This document shows positions 33,548 to 41,442 of a stretch of 64,000 nt of DNA, piece by piece. This DNA comes from JAVBRD01 sp031548365 (GTDB lineage Bacteria > Bacillota > Clostridia > Christensenellales > UBA1750). Numbering within the stretch: the stretch's first letter is position 1; every line of letters starts with the position of its first letter. Below the pieces are notes generated by a model that was not told where the DNA came from, did not search any database, and saw nothing but the letters and a program-made list of their open reading frames with translations. Location: the NCBI GenBank assembly GCA_031548365.1, contig JAVBRD010000022.1, positions 24,875 through 88,874 of the forward strand, given 5' to 3'. The translations under genes and the position numbers were made by a program.

Positions 33548-33774
33548 CACTAATACGTCCCTTTCGCATCTGCAATCTACAGGAAGTTGCTTGTAACGTA
33601 ATTGCCTACGAGGTCGAATACCACCCAAATATCGGGCTTTTTGGAAATTACCATGTTTTGACATGGGAATTAATTGCCATTTTGCTTGCCTAAACATAGT
33701 AATAATGGCTACAATTTCAACGAACTCCGGGAACAAAAGGCGAAAAAGCCACCGGAGACAAAAGGAGGCAAAAC
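33548..33774. other. Divergent intergenic region with two stem-loops
   Basis: Gap between the zinc-ribbon gene (minus) and the CAP gene (plus). A perfect CCATGT-TTTG-ACATGG stem lies at 33651-33666, over a possible -35 TTGACA (33658-33663). A second stem, CTCCGG/CCGGAG with an inner GGC/GCC (33725-33757), lies just before the CAP ribosome site. No firm -10 box is seen for either direction. Confidence 0.5.
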
Positions 33775-34473
33775 ATGAGAAAACGCAGATTGATCGCGGT
33801 CCTGCTCGCGGCATCCATCGCCACGGCGAATACAACGGCATTTGCCGCCGGCAGTATTTCATGCCCGCAAACCAACGGACTTATACAGGTCAGCCCCGGC
33901 GTTTACAAAGTATGCCTTGGCTCGCGATTTGGTTTTAGCCTGACACTGCCGGGCAATCTCATTCCGGACTCCATTCGAAACCCGCAGGCTTCGTGCCCGG
34001 CAACTTCAGCCCCGGCTCCCACTGCACCCGTAACTACGGCCAAGCCGACGGCGACGCCTTCTCCAAGTCCCGATCATTATACACAAGCCGTCTGTAGCGC
34101 GCAAGCACAACAAATGGCGCAATGGATCAATCAGGAGCGCGTCAAGAATGGCTTGTCGCAGCTGCCGCTCGACGCGAGCCTCTGTAAAGTCGCGACCGTG
34201 AAGTCGCAGGACATGCTTGATAAGAATTACTTTGCTCATGAATCGCCCACGTATGGGAGCATGGCGACGATGCTAAAGACATTTGGCGTGCCCTTTGCTT
34301 CCTGCGGCGAGAACATCGCCTCTCACGCCAGCATTTCGAAAGCTCACGCGGCGTTTATGTCCAGCGAGGGACACCGTCGCAACATCCTGACAAGCTCATG
34401 GACGCGCATGGGTATTGGCGTTGTGTTCGATCGAAATGGTTTTGTTCGCGTCACCGAGGTATTCGCGCGGTAA
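33775..34473 (+). CDS. Secreted CAP/SCP-domain protein
   Basis: 232 aa from ATG 33775 after AAAGGAGG. The signal peptide (RKRRLIAVLLAASIA ... AFAAG) is followed by a Cys-containing segment of about 50 residues, a Pro/Ala/Thr linker (about 80-105) and a CAP domain (about 112-232). Typical CAP blocks are INQERVKNGLSQL, YFAHESPTYGSM, CGENIASHASI and SSEGHRRNIL, with the paired His. Firmicute CAP proteins of the YkwD type are extracellular with unclear activity. No anchor motif is seen, so it is likely released or loosely wall-bound. Confidence 0.88.
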   Translation: MRKRRLIAVLLAASIATANTTAFAAGSISCPQTNGLIQVSPGVYKVCLGSRFGFSLTLPGNLIPDSIRNPQASCPATSAPAPTAPVTTAKPTATPSPSPDHYTQAVCSAQAQQMAQWINQERVKNGLSQLPLDASLCKVATVKSQDMLDKNYFAHESPTYGSMATMLKTFGVPFASCGENIASHASISKAHAAFMSSEGHRRNILTSSWTRMGIGVVFDRNGFVRVTEVFAR

Positions 34474-34491
34474 CAGGCCGGATGCCACAGC

Positions 34492-34530
34492 GAAGGGGTG
34501 CGGGAGAGCGGTGCTCGCCTGCGCTCCTTC
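34492..34530 (+). terminator. Possible terminator of the CAP gene
   Basis: GAAGG...CCTTC outer stem with an inner GAGC/GCTC pair forms an interrupted hairpin about 20 nt after the CAP stop. Only a short T-containing tail (TGCTTGT) follows, so this is tentative. Confidence 0.4.
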
Positions 34531-34614
34531 TGCTTGTATGCCAACAGATATGCAAAATATGAAAGGAATCTTTTAAGGATGCGCGCGTTTGGAGTGTGCA
34601 AAAGCCATGGCGTG

Positions 34615-34623
34615 TGGTATAAT
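34615..34623 (+). promoter_or_regulatory. Extended -10 promoter of the yicC-rpe operon
   Basis: TGGTATAAT (TATAAT at 34618-34623) about 30 nt before the GTG start of yicC. No good -35 is seen, consistent with an extended -10 promoter. It would drive the long plus-strand operon. Confidence 0.65.
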
Positions 34624-34652
34624 AAAGATTATTTGGCTTGTGGAGGGACTTC

Positions 34653-35528
34653 GTGGTCAGCATGACAGGTTATGGCCGCGCGACGGCCGAAAGCGACGGC
34701 AGAGAAATCACCGTTGAACTCAGATCAGTCAATCACCGGTTCTTGGATGTTGCGTTCCGCCTTCCGCGCTCGTTTGCGTACTTGGAAGAACCGGCGCGTC
34801 AAGCGATCGCTGCGGTCGCAGCGCGCGGACATGTCGATGTGTTTGCAGCGTATAAAAACCGGCGCGAAGACCGGTATCAGCTGACGGTTGATAAAGCACT
34901 GGCCCTTGCGTACGCCAAAGCGGTCACTGAGCTCAAGGGGGCCATTGATCTTCGTGACGACGTAGGTCTATCCAAAATTATGTCCTTGCCGGACGTGATC
35001 GACCTTGGTGAAAAAGAGGACGACCGCGACGCGGTTCAAGTGTTGTTCATTGAAGCGCTTTCGACTGCGCTGGCCGGCATGAACGCCATGAGGCGCGCGG
35101 AAGGCGGACGCCTTCGTTCAGACATGGAGGAAAAGCTTTCGGAGCTTGCTTCGTATGTCGATCAGGTGGCCGAGCGGTCACCGCAAATCGCCAAAGCGCT
35201 TGTGGACAAGCTGAACGCGCGGCTCGCGGAGCTTCTCGGAGGAACACAGCTCGACCCCTCGAGGCTTCACCAGGAGGCAGCGCTTATGGCCGACCGCGCG
35301 GCAATTGATGAAGAAATCGTTCGCCTGAGGAGCCACATGCGCGCTTTCGCAAGTGAGTGCGGCCAAAACGGTTCTGTCGGAAAAAAACTGGACTTCATCA
35401 TTCAGGAGATGAACCGTGAAGTGAACACCATCGGGTCCAAAGCGGCGGATCTCGAAATCGGGAGTATCGTCATCGCGGCGAAGGCCATCATCGAAAAACT
35501 CAGGGAACAGGTGCAAAACATAGAATAG
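34653..35528 (+). CDS. yicC: YicC-family endoribonuclease-like protein
   Basis: 291 aa from GTG 34653 (GGAGGG upstream). The start MTGYGRA lies three codons in, followed by SVNHRFLDV, and the C-terminal DUF1732 region has GKKLDFIIQEMNREVNTIGS. E. coli YicC has been reported to act as an RNase affecting small RNAs; the Bacillus relative is YloC. First gene of the long operon and 15 nt ahead of remA, the conserved Firmicute pairing (yloC-remA-gmk-rpoZ). Confidence 0.9.
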   Translation: MVSMTGYGRATAESDGREITVELRSVNHRFLDVAFRLPRSFAYLEEPARQAIAAVAARGHVDVFAAYKNRREDRYQLTVDKALALAYAKAVTELKGAIDLRDDVGLSKIMSLPDVIDLGEKEDDRDAVQVLFIEALSTALAGMNAMRRAEGGRLRSDMEEKLSELASYVDQVAERSPQIAKALVDKLNARLAELLGGTQLDPSRLHQEAALMADRAAIDEEIVRLRSHMRAFASECGQNGSVGKKLDFIIQEMNREVNTIGSKAADLEIGSIVIAAKAIIEKLREQVQNIE

Positions 35529-35543
35529 GTGGTGCACACGTAA

Positions 35544-35837
35544 ATGAACATCAAGCTGATCAACGTAGGCTTTGGCAATATCGTATCCGCGAACCGGCTC
35601 ATCGCCATTGTCAGTCCCGAATCCGCGCCCATCAAGCGCATCGTGACTGACGCACGAGACCGCGGCATGCTCATTGACGCCACATACGGCAGAAGAACGC
35701 GCGCGGTGCTCATCGCGGACTCCGGCCATGTCATTTTATCGGCGGTGCAGCCTGAAACGGTTGCCCACAGGCTCGATCACAACAAGGACGTCACCACGGT
35801 TGGCGCTGAGGAAGAAGAGGAGGTCGCGGAGGAATGA
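35544..35837 (+). CDS. remA: RemA-like DUF370 regulator
   Basis: 97-aa DUF370 protein. In Bacillus, RemA activates biofilm matrix and osmoprotection genes by binding repeated DNA sites as a ring-like oligomer. The family signature is complete: INVGFGNIVSANRLIAIVSP, ESAPIKR and DATYGRRTRAVLI. It has a Glu-rich C-terminal tail. Its stop overlaps the gmk start by 4 nt. The regulatory role is by homology only. Confidence 0.88.
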   Translation: MNIKLINVGFGNIVSANRLIAIVSPESAPIKRIVTDARDRGMLIDATYGRRTRAVLIADSGHVILSAVQPETVAHRLDHNKDVTTVGAEEEEEVAEE

Positions 35838-36451
35838 GCGACCGGCTCCTAGTCGTGATCGCAGCGCCGTCCGCGACGGGCAAAAGCACGGTGATCACAA
35901 GGCTAACCGAGCGCAGACCCGACCTCTTCGTATCCATTTCGGTCACGACGCGCGCCATGCGTGCGGGTGAAGCCGACGGCATCCACTATCATTTCGTCAC
36001 GGATGATGCGTTTGAAAAAATGATATCAGATGGCGAGCTGCTCGAGTACGCGGGCGTATGGAAGAAACGATATGGAACGCCTGCGGAACCGGTTCGGGAA
36101 GCGCTTGCGCGCGGGTGCGACGTTGTCTTTGATATTGACGTGCAAGGCGCGGTGCAGATCCGCAAATCGTGTCCGGACTGTGTTTTGATCTTCATGGTCA
36201 CACCCAGCGTCGATGAGATGAAGCGAAGGCTCATCGGCCGTGGCACCGAGACTGCGGAACAGGTCACGTTGAGGCTTGCGGGCGCAGCGCGGGAGATGGA
36301 GACGGCGTCGTCGTTTGACTACCTGGTCGTCAACGAACGCGTTGATCAGGCGGCGGACGATATCGAAGCGATCATCGACGCGGAACGGCTCCGCATGAGC
36401 CGCAAGGCGTCTTTGCTGGATAAACTCAAGGAGGAAGCCAAATCATGTTGA
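35834..36451 (+). CDS. gmk: Guanylate kinase
   Basis: Phosphorylates GMP to GDP with ATP. The 205-aa protein has a P-loop APSATGKST near the N-terminus, the GMP-binding SVTTRAMRAGEADGIHYHF, EYAGVWKKRYGTP, and DIDVQGAVQIRKS. The P-loop has Ala-Thr where Gly-Ala/Ser is more usual, but the Gly-Lys-Ser core is kept. It is coupled to remA and rpoZ by short overlaps, the standard gmk-rpoZ pairing. Confidence 0.95.
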   Translation: MSDRLLVVIAAPSATGKSTVITRLTERRPDLFVSISVTTRAMRAGEADGIHYHFVTDDAFEKMISDGELLEYAGVWKKRYGTPAEPVREALARGCDVVFDIDVQGAVQIRKSCPDCVLIFMVTPSVDEMKRRLIGRGTETAEQVTLRLAGAAREMETASSFDYLVVNERVDQAADDIEAIIDAERLRMSRKASLLDKLKEEAKSC

Positions 36452-36651
36452 TTGATCCCCCCATCACAGCCCTGAACGAAAAAGCCGATTGCCGTTACAC
36501 GTTGGTGGTTGAAACGGCTATGCGGGCACGGCGCCTCGTCGAAGGCGATCAGCCGCTCATTGAGACAAAGGAGACCAAGGCGGTGTCCATCGCTGTCGAC
36601 GAAATCAACCGCGGCCTTATCCGCTTCCGCAGGCTTGAGTCCGACGCATGA
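36445..36651 (+). CDS. rpoZ: RNA polymerase omega subunit
   Basis: 68-aa subunit that helps assemble beta-prime. It begins MLIDPPITALNEKADCRYTL and has the family helix VVETAMRARRLVEG and the ETKAVSIAVDEINRG end. It overlaps gmk by 7 nt and coaBC by 4 nt. Size and neighbours are typical for Clostridia. Confidence 0.92.
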   Translation: MLIDPPITALNEKADCRYTLVVETAMRARRLVEGDQPLIETKETKAVSIAVDEINRGLIRFRRLESDA

Positions 36652-37862
36652 GCGAGGGACGTCTGGCCGGACACCGCATCGTGCTTGGCGTGACGGGCGG
36701 CATTGCGGCCTATAAATCCTGCGAGGTCGTCTCGCGTCTGGTTAAGCTGGGCGCGGAGGTCAGCGTTGTGATGACGCGGAACGCGACCCAGTTTGTCACC
36801 CCCCTGACATTCGAATCGCTCGCTAATCGCCCGGTGGTCAGCGACACATTCGAGCGACCGGAAACGTGGGAGGTCGAGCACATCGCGCTGGCCAAGCGGG
36901 CGGATGTGTTTGTTGTTGCGCCGGCGACGGCCAATTTTGTCGGAAAGTTTGCGAATGGCATTGCGGACGACATGCTAACGACGACCGTCATCGCCACGCG
37001 CGCACCCGTTCTGATCGCGCCCGCGATGAACGACGGCATGTGGGAAAATGTCGCGGTTCGCGAAAATATGGACAAGCTGACCTCGCGCGGCGTGCGCACG
37101 GTCGGCCCGAACGAGGGACGCATGGCCTGCGGAACGTCTGGTATGGGCCGCATGGCGGAGCCGGCTGAGATTGTGGAGGCCATCGAACGGATACTGCGTG
37201 CTAAAGAGGACCTCAAGGGCCTCAAAGTACTCGTCACCGCGGGTCCGACGCGCGAGAAAATAGACCCGGTGCGCTACATCACCAACCGCTCCAGCGGCAA
37301 AATGGGATACGCCATCGCGCGCGCAGCGGCAATGCGCGGCGCGGAGGTCACACTTGTGAGCGGGCCGGTCAACCTTATGCCGCCAAGCGGTGTGAACCTT
37401 GTGCCGGTTGAAACCACGCTTGACCTACATGACCGCATGGCGGAGCTCGCCCCAAAAGCGGACATCGTGATTCAGTCGGCCGCGGCCGCAGATTACCGAA
37501 TGGCGGAAATCGTGGCTGAAAAAATCAAGAAGTCGGCGGGGGAGCCCATGACGCTTACGCTGGTGGAGAACCCCGACGTGGCCCGCATGGTGGGGCAGGG
37601 CAAGCGCGCCGATCAAACGTTCGTAGGCTTCGCGGCGGAAACAAACAACGTTGTCGAGAACGCACGCGGTAAAATTGAACGCAAAAACTGCGACCTGCTC
37701 GTGGCCAACGACGTGACCAAGCCCGGCGCAGGCTTTGATGTGGATACCAACATCGCTTCGCTCATCACGCGCGAAAGCGTTGAGGATCTGCCCCTCATGA
37801 GCAAGGATGAGCTTGCCGACCGGATACTCGACCGCGTGCTGGCGCTTCGGCATGTACGCTGA
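36648..37862 (+). CDS. coaBC: Bifunctional phosphopantothenoylcysteine synthetase/decarboxylase
   Basis: Makes 4'-phosphopantetheine precursor for coenzyme A in two steps. N-terminal CoaC flavoprotein (about 1-185): VTGGIAAYKS, active His in VEHIALAKRADV, PATANF, PAMNDGMW and GRMACGTSGMGRM with the catalytic Cys. C-terminal CoaB (about 190-400): VTAGPTREKIDPVRYITNR, SAAAADYR and the Lys-containing loop near KIKKSAG. 404 aa, typical. It overlaps priA by 11 nt. Confidence 0.95.
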   Translation: MSEGRLAGHRIVLGVTGGIAAYKSCEVVSRLVKLGAEVSVVMTRNATQFVTPLTFESLANRPVVSDTFERPETWEVEHIALAKRADVFVVAPATANFVGKFANGIADDMLTTTVIATRAPVLIAPAMNDGMWENVAVRENMDKLTSRGVRTVGPNEGRMACGTSGMGRMAEPAEIVEAIERILRAKEDLKGLKVLVTAGPTREKIDPVRYITNRSSGKMGYAIARAAAMRGAEVTLVSGPVNLMPPSGVNLVPVETTLDLHDRMAELAPKADIVIQSAAAADYRMAEIVAEKIKKSAGEPMTLTLVENPDVARMVGQGKRADQTFVGFAAETNNVVENARGKIERKNCDLLVANDVTKPGAGFDVDTNIASLITRESVEDLPLMSKDELADRILDRVLALRHVR

Positions 37863-40059
37863 GGTCATCGTCGACGTACATCACCAAAGTCTTGACCGTG
37901 TGTTCACATACCGTGTTCCCGATGAACTGGACGTCCGGCGCGGGCACCGCGTATCGGTTCCCTTTCACGGGCGCTCAATCGAAGGCTTCGTGCTCGATCT
38001 GTGTGAGACAACCGCCCTTAAGGAGAGCATCGTCAAGGACATTCACCGTGTGCTCGACGAGGAACCCGCACTCCTCGCGCACATGATCGACCTCGCGCTC
38101 CACATCCGAGACACATCGCACAGCTTGCTGGTGGACGCGCTCCGCCTCCTTATCCCCGCGCAGATGCGCGGCGGGCGCGTGCGTGAAAAGACGGTTCGCA
38201 TCGCGGTATGCGCGCTCAGCGCTTCGGGGCTGGAAGCGGCGCTGGGCACATTGAAGCGCGCGCCAAAGCAAAAACAAGCGCTTGAGCTGCTCTTTGCGAA
38301 CGGTGAACTGCCCGCGACGGTGCTTGGTCCGACACTCCCGCCGCTAGTTGCGCGAGGTTACGCGACGATTCGCGAGGATCGGGTTCGCCGCGTGCCGCAT
38401 CGAGGGATATCACCGCGTTCGGCGCTTCCGTTCCAGCCGTCTCGCGATCAGGCGCGCGTGTTGGAGAGGCTGTTGCGAGCGTATCAGGAACGAAAAGGCA
38501 GTTTCCTTTTGCATGGTGTCACAGGAAGCGGCAAAACTGAGGTGTACCTCCAACTTATACAGCGAGCTCTTGACGACGGACGGCAGGCGATTTTGCTGGT
38601 TCCGGAAATTGCGCTCACGCCCCAGATGGTCGACTGGTTTCGCGCGAGATTTCCCGAAGATGTGGCGGTGCTGCATTCCCGGCTATCGGTTGGGGAGCGT
38701 TTCGATGAGTGGCGCAGGATACGCGAGGGCGGGGCGCGGCTTGTGGTCGGCGCTCGATCTGCGGTATTTGCGCCGTTTGACAACCTGGGCGTGATCGTTG
38801 TGGACGAGGAGCACGAGACGAGCTACCTAAGCGACCATTCTCCGCGCTATGACGCCCGCGAGGTCGCGCAAAACCGCGCGGAACGCGAAGGCGCAGTGCT
38901 CGTCCTGGGAAGCGCGACGCCTTCGGTGACAACGTATCTGCGAGCGCAAAAGGGCGAGCTTGAGTTGATCGAGCTGCCGGAGCGCGTGATGGCGCGGCCC
39001 ATGCCCGAAGTGTGCGTGGTCGACATGCGCCGGGAGCTTGTGGGCGGCAACCGCTCGGTTATTTCGCAGACGCTGCTCTCTGAGTTGCGCGCGACGGCAG
39101 TAGCGGGACGACAGTCCATGCTGCTGCTTAACCGGCGAGGGTACCACCCCTTCATCACCTGCCGTTCTTGTGGAAAAACGGTGAAGTGTCCGCACTGCGA
39201 CGTCTCGCTGACATACCATCAGGACGGCATGGCGCGTTGCCACTACTGTGAGTATTCCATCCCTCCGCCCAAGAGTTGCCCCGCGTGCGAAAGCACGTGG
39301 ATCAAGATGTTTGGCGCTGGCACGCAGAAGATCGAAGAAGAGCTCCGGGAGCTTCTCCCGGGCGTATCCATGCTGCGCATGGACAACGACACAACGCGCG
39401 GCAAGGATGGCCACGAAAAAATCCTCAGCGAGTTTCGCGAGGGGCGGGCGCAAGTGCTCATCGGAACGCAGATGATCGCCAAAGGCCACGATTTTCCGCG
39501 CGTGACGCTGGTGGGTATACTCGCGGCGGATTTGACGCTTCATGTACCAGATTACAGGAGCGAGGAGCGGTGTTTCCAGCTCATCACGCAGATGGCGGGG
39601 CGTGCCGGGCGAGGATTCGACCCCGGGCGCGTGATCGTGCAGACGTATGATCCTGACCACTACGCAGTTGCGAACGCTGCGCGACAGGATTACCACGCGT
39701 TTTACACAGAGGAAATACGCAGAAGACGCGTGAGCCTGTATCCTCCGTTTGCGGAAGTGGCGAGGTTGTTGTGCTCCTCGCAGAGCGCGGACGCGGCGCG
39801 GGACACGGCGTTATCTCTTGAAGAAGAAATGCGCGGGGTTTTCAGGATCAACCCGGTGTACGCGCGCGCACTTGTCCAAATGCGCGCGATGGAAGCGCCA
39901 ATCGGTCGCTTGCGCGACGAAGCGCGCTGGATGCTCTTTTTGAAGCTCTACCCCGGGGACGCGGGGGCGGCTGTAGTTGAGGAACTGGCCAGAATGTCCA
40001 GAAAAGACGGATTTGCAGCGCGGGTGCAGCTCGAAGTCAATCCTCAGAGCATGATGTAA
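37852..40059 (+). CDS. priA: Primosomal protein N' (replication restart helicase)
   Basis: 3'-5' helicase that reloads the replisome at collapsed forks. ATG 37852 gives 735 aa starting YAEVIVDVHHQSLDRVFTY, the normal family start; an earlier in-frame ATG lies inside coaBC. The N-terminal DNA-binding domain (1-100) and winged helix are followed by Walker A GVTGSGKTEVYLQLI, Walker B VVDEEHETSY, and eight zinc cysteines (CRSCGKTVKCPHC, CHYCEYSIPPPKSCPAC). Helicase motifs V-VI are around GTQMIAKGHDFPRV and QMAGRAGRG. Confidence 0.96.
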   Translation: MYAEVIVDVHHQSLDRVFTYRVPDELDVRRGHRVSVPFHGRSIEGFVLDLCETTALKESIVKDIHRVLDEEPALLAHMIDLALHIRDTSHSLLVDALRLLIPAQMRGGRVREKTVRIAVCALSASGLEAALGTLKRAPKQKQALELLFANGELPATVLGPTLPPLVARGYATIREDRVRRVPHRGISPRSALPFQPSRDQARVLERLLRAYQERKGSFLLHGVTGSGKTEVYLQLIQRALDDGRQAILLVPEIALTPQMVDWFRARFPEDVAVLHSRLSVGERFDEWRRIREGGARLVVGARSAVFAPFDNLGVIVVDEEHETSYLSDHSPRYDAREVAQNRAEREGAVLVLGSATPSVTTYLRAQKGELELIELPERVMARPMPEVCVVDMRRELVGGNRSVISQTLLSELRATAVAGRQSMLLLNRRGYHPFITCRSCGKTVKCPHCDVSLTYHQDGMARCHYCEYSIPPPKSCPACESTWIKMFGAGTQKIEEELRELLPGVSMLRMDNDTTRGKDGHEKILSEFREGRAQVLIGTQMIAKGHDFPRVTLVGILAADLTLHVPDYRSEERCFQLITQMAGRAGRGFDPGRVIVQTYDPDHYAVANAARQDYHAFYTEEIRRRRVSLYPPFAEVARLLCSSQSADAARDTALSLEEEMRGVFRINPVYARALVQMRAMEAPIGRLRDEARWMLFLKLYPGDAGAAVVEELARMSRKDGFAARVQLEVNPQSMM

Positions 40060-40083
40060 CGACCTAAAGAACGGGTGAAGAAC

Positions 40084-40560
40084 ATGGCGATTCGGCGAAT
40101 CATGAAAATCGGAGACGACGTACTCCGAAAAACCGCGCACAAAGTTACAAAGTTTGACGCTAAACTTCATACGCTGCTCGACGACATGCACGAAACCATG
40201 ATTGCGGCAGACGGCGCGGGGCTTGCGGCGCCGCAGGTGGGCATCCTGCGCAGGATCGCCGTGGTGGACGTGGGCGAAGGCAAAATCGAGATCGTCAATC
40301 CTGAAATAGTGTTTTCAGAGGGTGAAGTGCTTGATATCGAAGGCTGCTTGAGCGTCGAGGGGCGGCGCGGCAAAGTCAGGCGGCCGCAGAAGGTGACCGT
40401 GCGCGCGCAGGACAGGCATGGAGAGTGGTTTGAGCGAACGGGCGAGGGGTATCTCGCGCGGGCGTTCAGCCACGAGATCGACCACTTAAACGGCGTCCTT
40501 TTCGTAGACATGATCGAAGAGGAGGTGGCGCATGAGGATTCTGTTTCTCGGCACGCCTGA
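40084..40560 (+). CDS. def: Peptide deformylase
   Basis: Removes the formyl group from nascent Met using Fe/Zn. 158 aa from ATG 40084 (a GTG nine nt earlier is an alternative). All three motifs are present: GAGLAAPQVG, EGCLSV (metal Cys) and HEIDHLNG (two His and catalytic Glu). It overlaps fmt by 29 nt, coupling the deformylating and formylating enzymes. Confidence 0.95.
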   Translation: MAIRRIMKIGDDVLRKTAHKVTKFDAKLHTLLDDMHETMIAADGAGLAAPQVGILRRIAVVDVGEGKIEIVNPEIVFSEGEVLDIEGCLSVEGRRGKVRRPQKVTVRAQDRHGEWFERTGEGYLARAFSHEIDHLNGVLFVDMIEEEVAHEDSVSRHA

Positions 40561-41431
40561 TTTCGGCGTTCCATCCCTGCGAGCTCTGCACGCGGCGGGG
40601 CATGAGATTGGTGGGGTATTCTGCCAACCCGACAGGCCGAGCGGCAGAGGGAACAAATTGACGCTTTGTCCGGTGAAAACAGCGGCGCTCGAACTGTCGC
40701 TGCCGGTGTATCAGTTTGAGAGGATCAGAGGCAAAGAAGGGCTTGCCTGCATGCGCGCGCTCGCGCCGGATGTGGTCGTTACAGCCGCGTTTGGCCAGAT
40801 TCTATCGCAGAAGAACCTTGACATCCCAAAGCGTGGAACGATTAACGTGCATGGCTCGCTCCTGCCAAAGTACCGCGGTGCAGCACCCATACAGTGGGCG
40901 ATTATTCACGGAGAAACCGAGACGGGCGTCACGACGATGCTCACGGCGGCGGGCATCGACACAGGGGACATCCTCCTTTGTGAAAAGACGGCTATCGGAG
41001 ACAACGAGACGGCGGGCGAGCTGTTCACGCGGCTAGCGGACATGGGCGCTCGCCTCATCGTGCAAACGCTTGATGAGCTCGACGACATCACGCCCGTGCC
41101 GCAAAGCGAGGCCGAGGCCACCCACTGCCCAATGCTCACGAAGGAGCACGGGCGGATTGATTTTGCCAGGACAGTCCAGGAAGTCCGCAACCTCGTGCGC
41201 GGCTGTGACCCGTGGCCGGCGGCTCATTTTGAAGTGAACGGAAAGACGATCAAGGTGTACGGCACACAAAACGCATCCGGAGAGGGCGTTTGCGGAAGTG
41301 TGCTTTGTGCGGATGAAAGACGCGGGCTGGTGGTCGCCTGCGCGGATGGAGCGGTTGAACTGACCGAAATACAGGTCCCGGGTGGGAAGCGCATGAGCGC
41401 GCGTGATTGGCTTCGCGGCCATCAGCTATAA
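40532..41431 (+). CDS. fmt: Methionyl-tRNA formyltransferase
   Basis: Formylates Met-tRNA(fMet) with 10-formyl-THF. 299 aa: N-terminal Rossmann-like catalytic domain with FLGTPDFGVPSLRAL and NVHGSLLPKYRGAAPIQW (Asn, His and the SLLP loop). The C-terminal OB-like domain begins near RGCDPWPAA. The ATG lies inside def. The end is 11 nt before rsmB. No zinc-metalloprotease gene is inserted between def/fmt and rsmB, unlike some clostridial versions of this operon. Confidence 0.95.
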   Translation: MRILFLGTPDFGVPSLRALHAAGHEIGGVFCQPDRPSGRGNKLTLCPVKTAALELSLPVYQFERIRGKEGLACMRALAPDVVVTAAFGQILSQKNLDIPKRGTINVHGSLLPKYRGAAPIQWAIIHGETETGVTTMLTAAGIDTGDILLCEKTAIGDNETAGELFTRLADMGARLIVQTLDELDDITPVPQSEAEATHCPMLTKEHGRIDFARTVQEVRNLVRGCDPWPAAHFEVNGKTIKVYGTQNASGEGVCGSVLCADERRGLVVACADGAVELTEIQVPGGKRMSARDWLRGHQL

Positions 41432-41442
41432 GGAGATAAAGA

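Noticed and set aside
35834..36451. Altered P-loop of guanylate kinase (APSATGKST)
   Set aside because: Other guanylate kinases also have Ala at the first position, and Gly-Lys-Ser is kept; not evidence of lost function.
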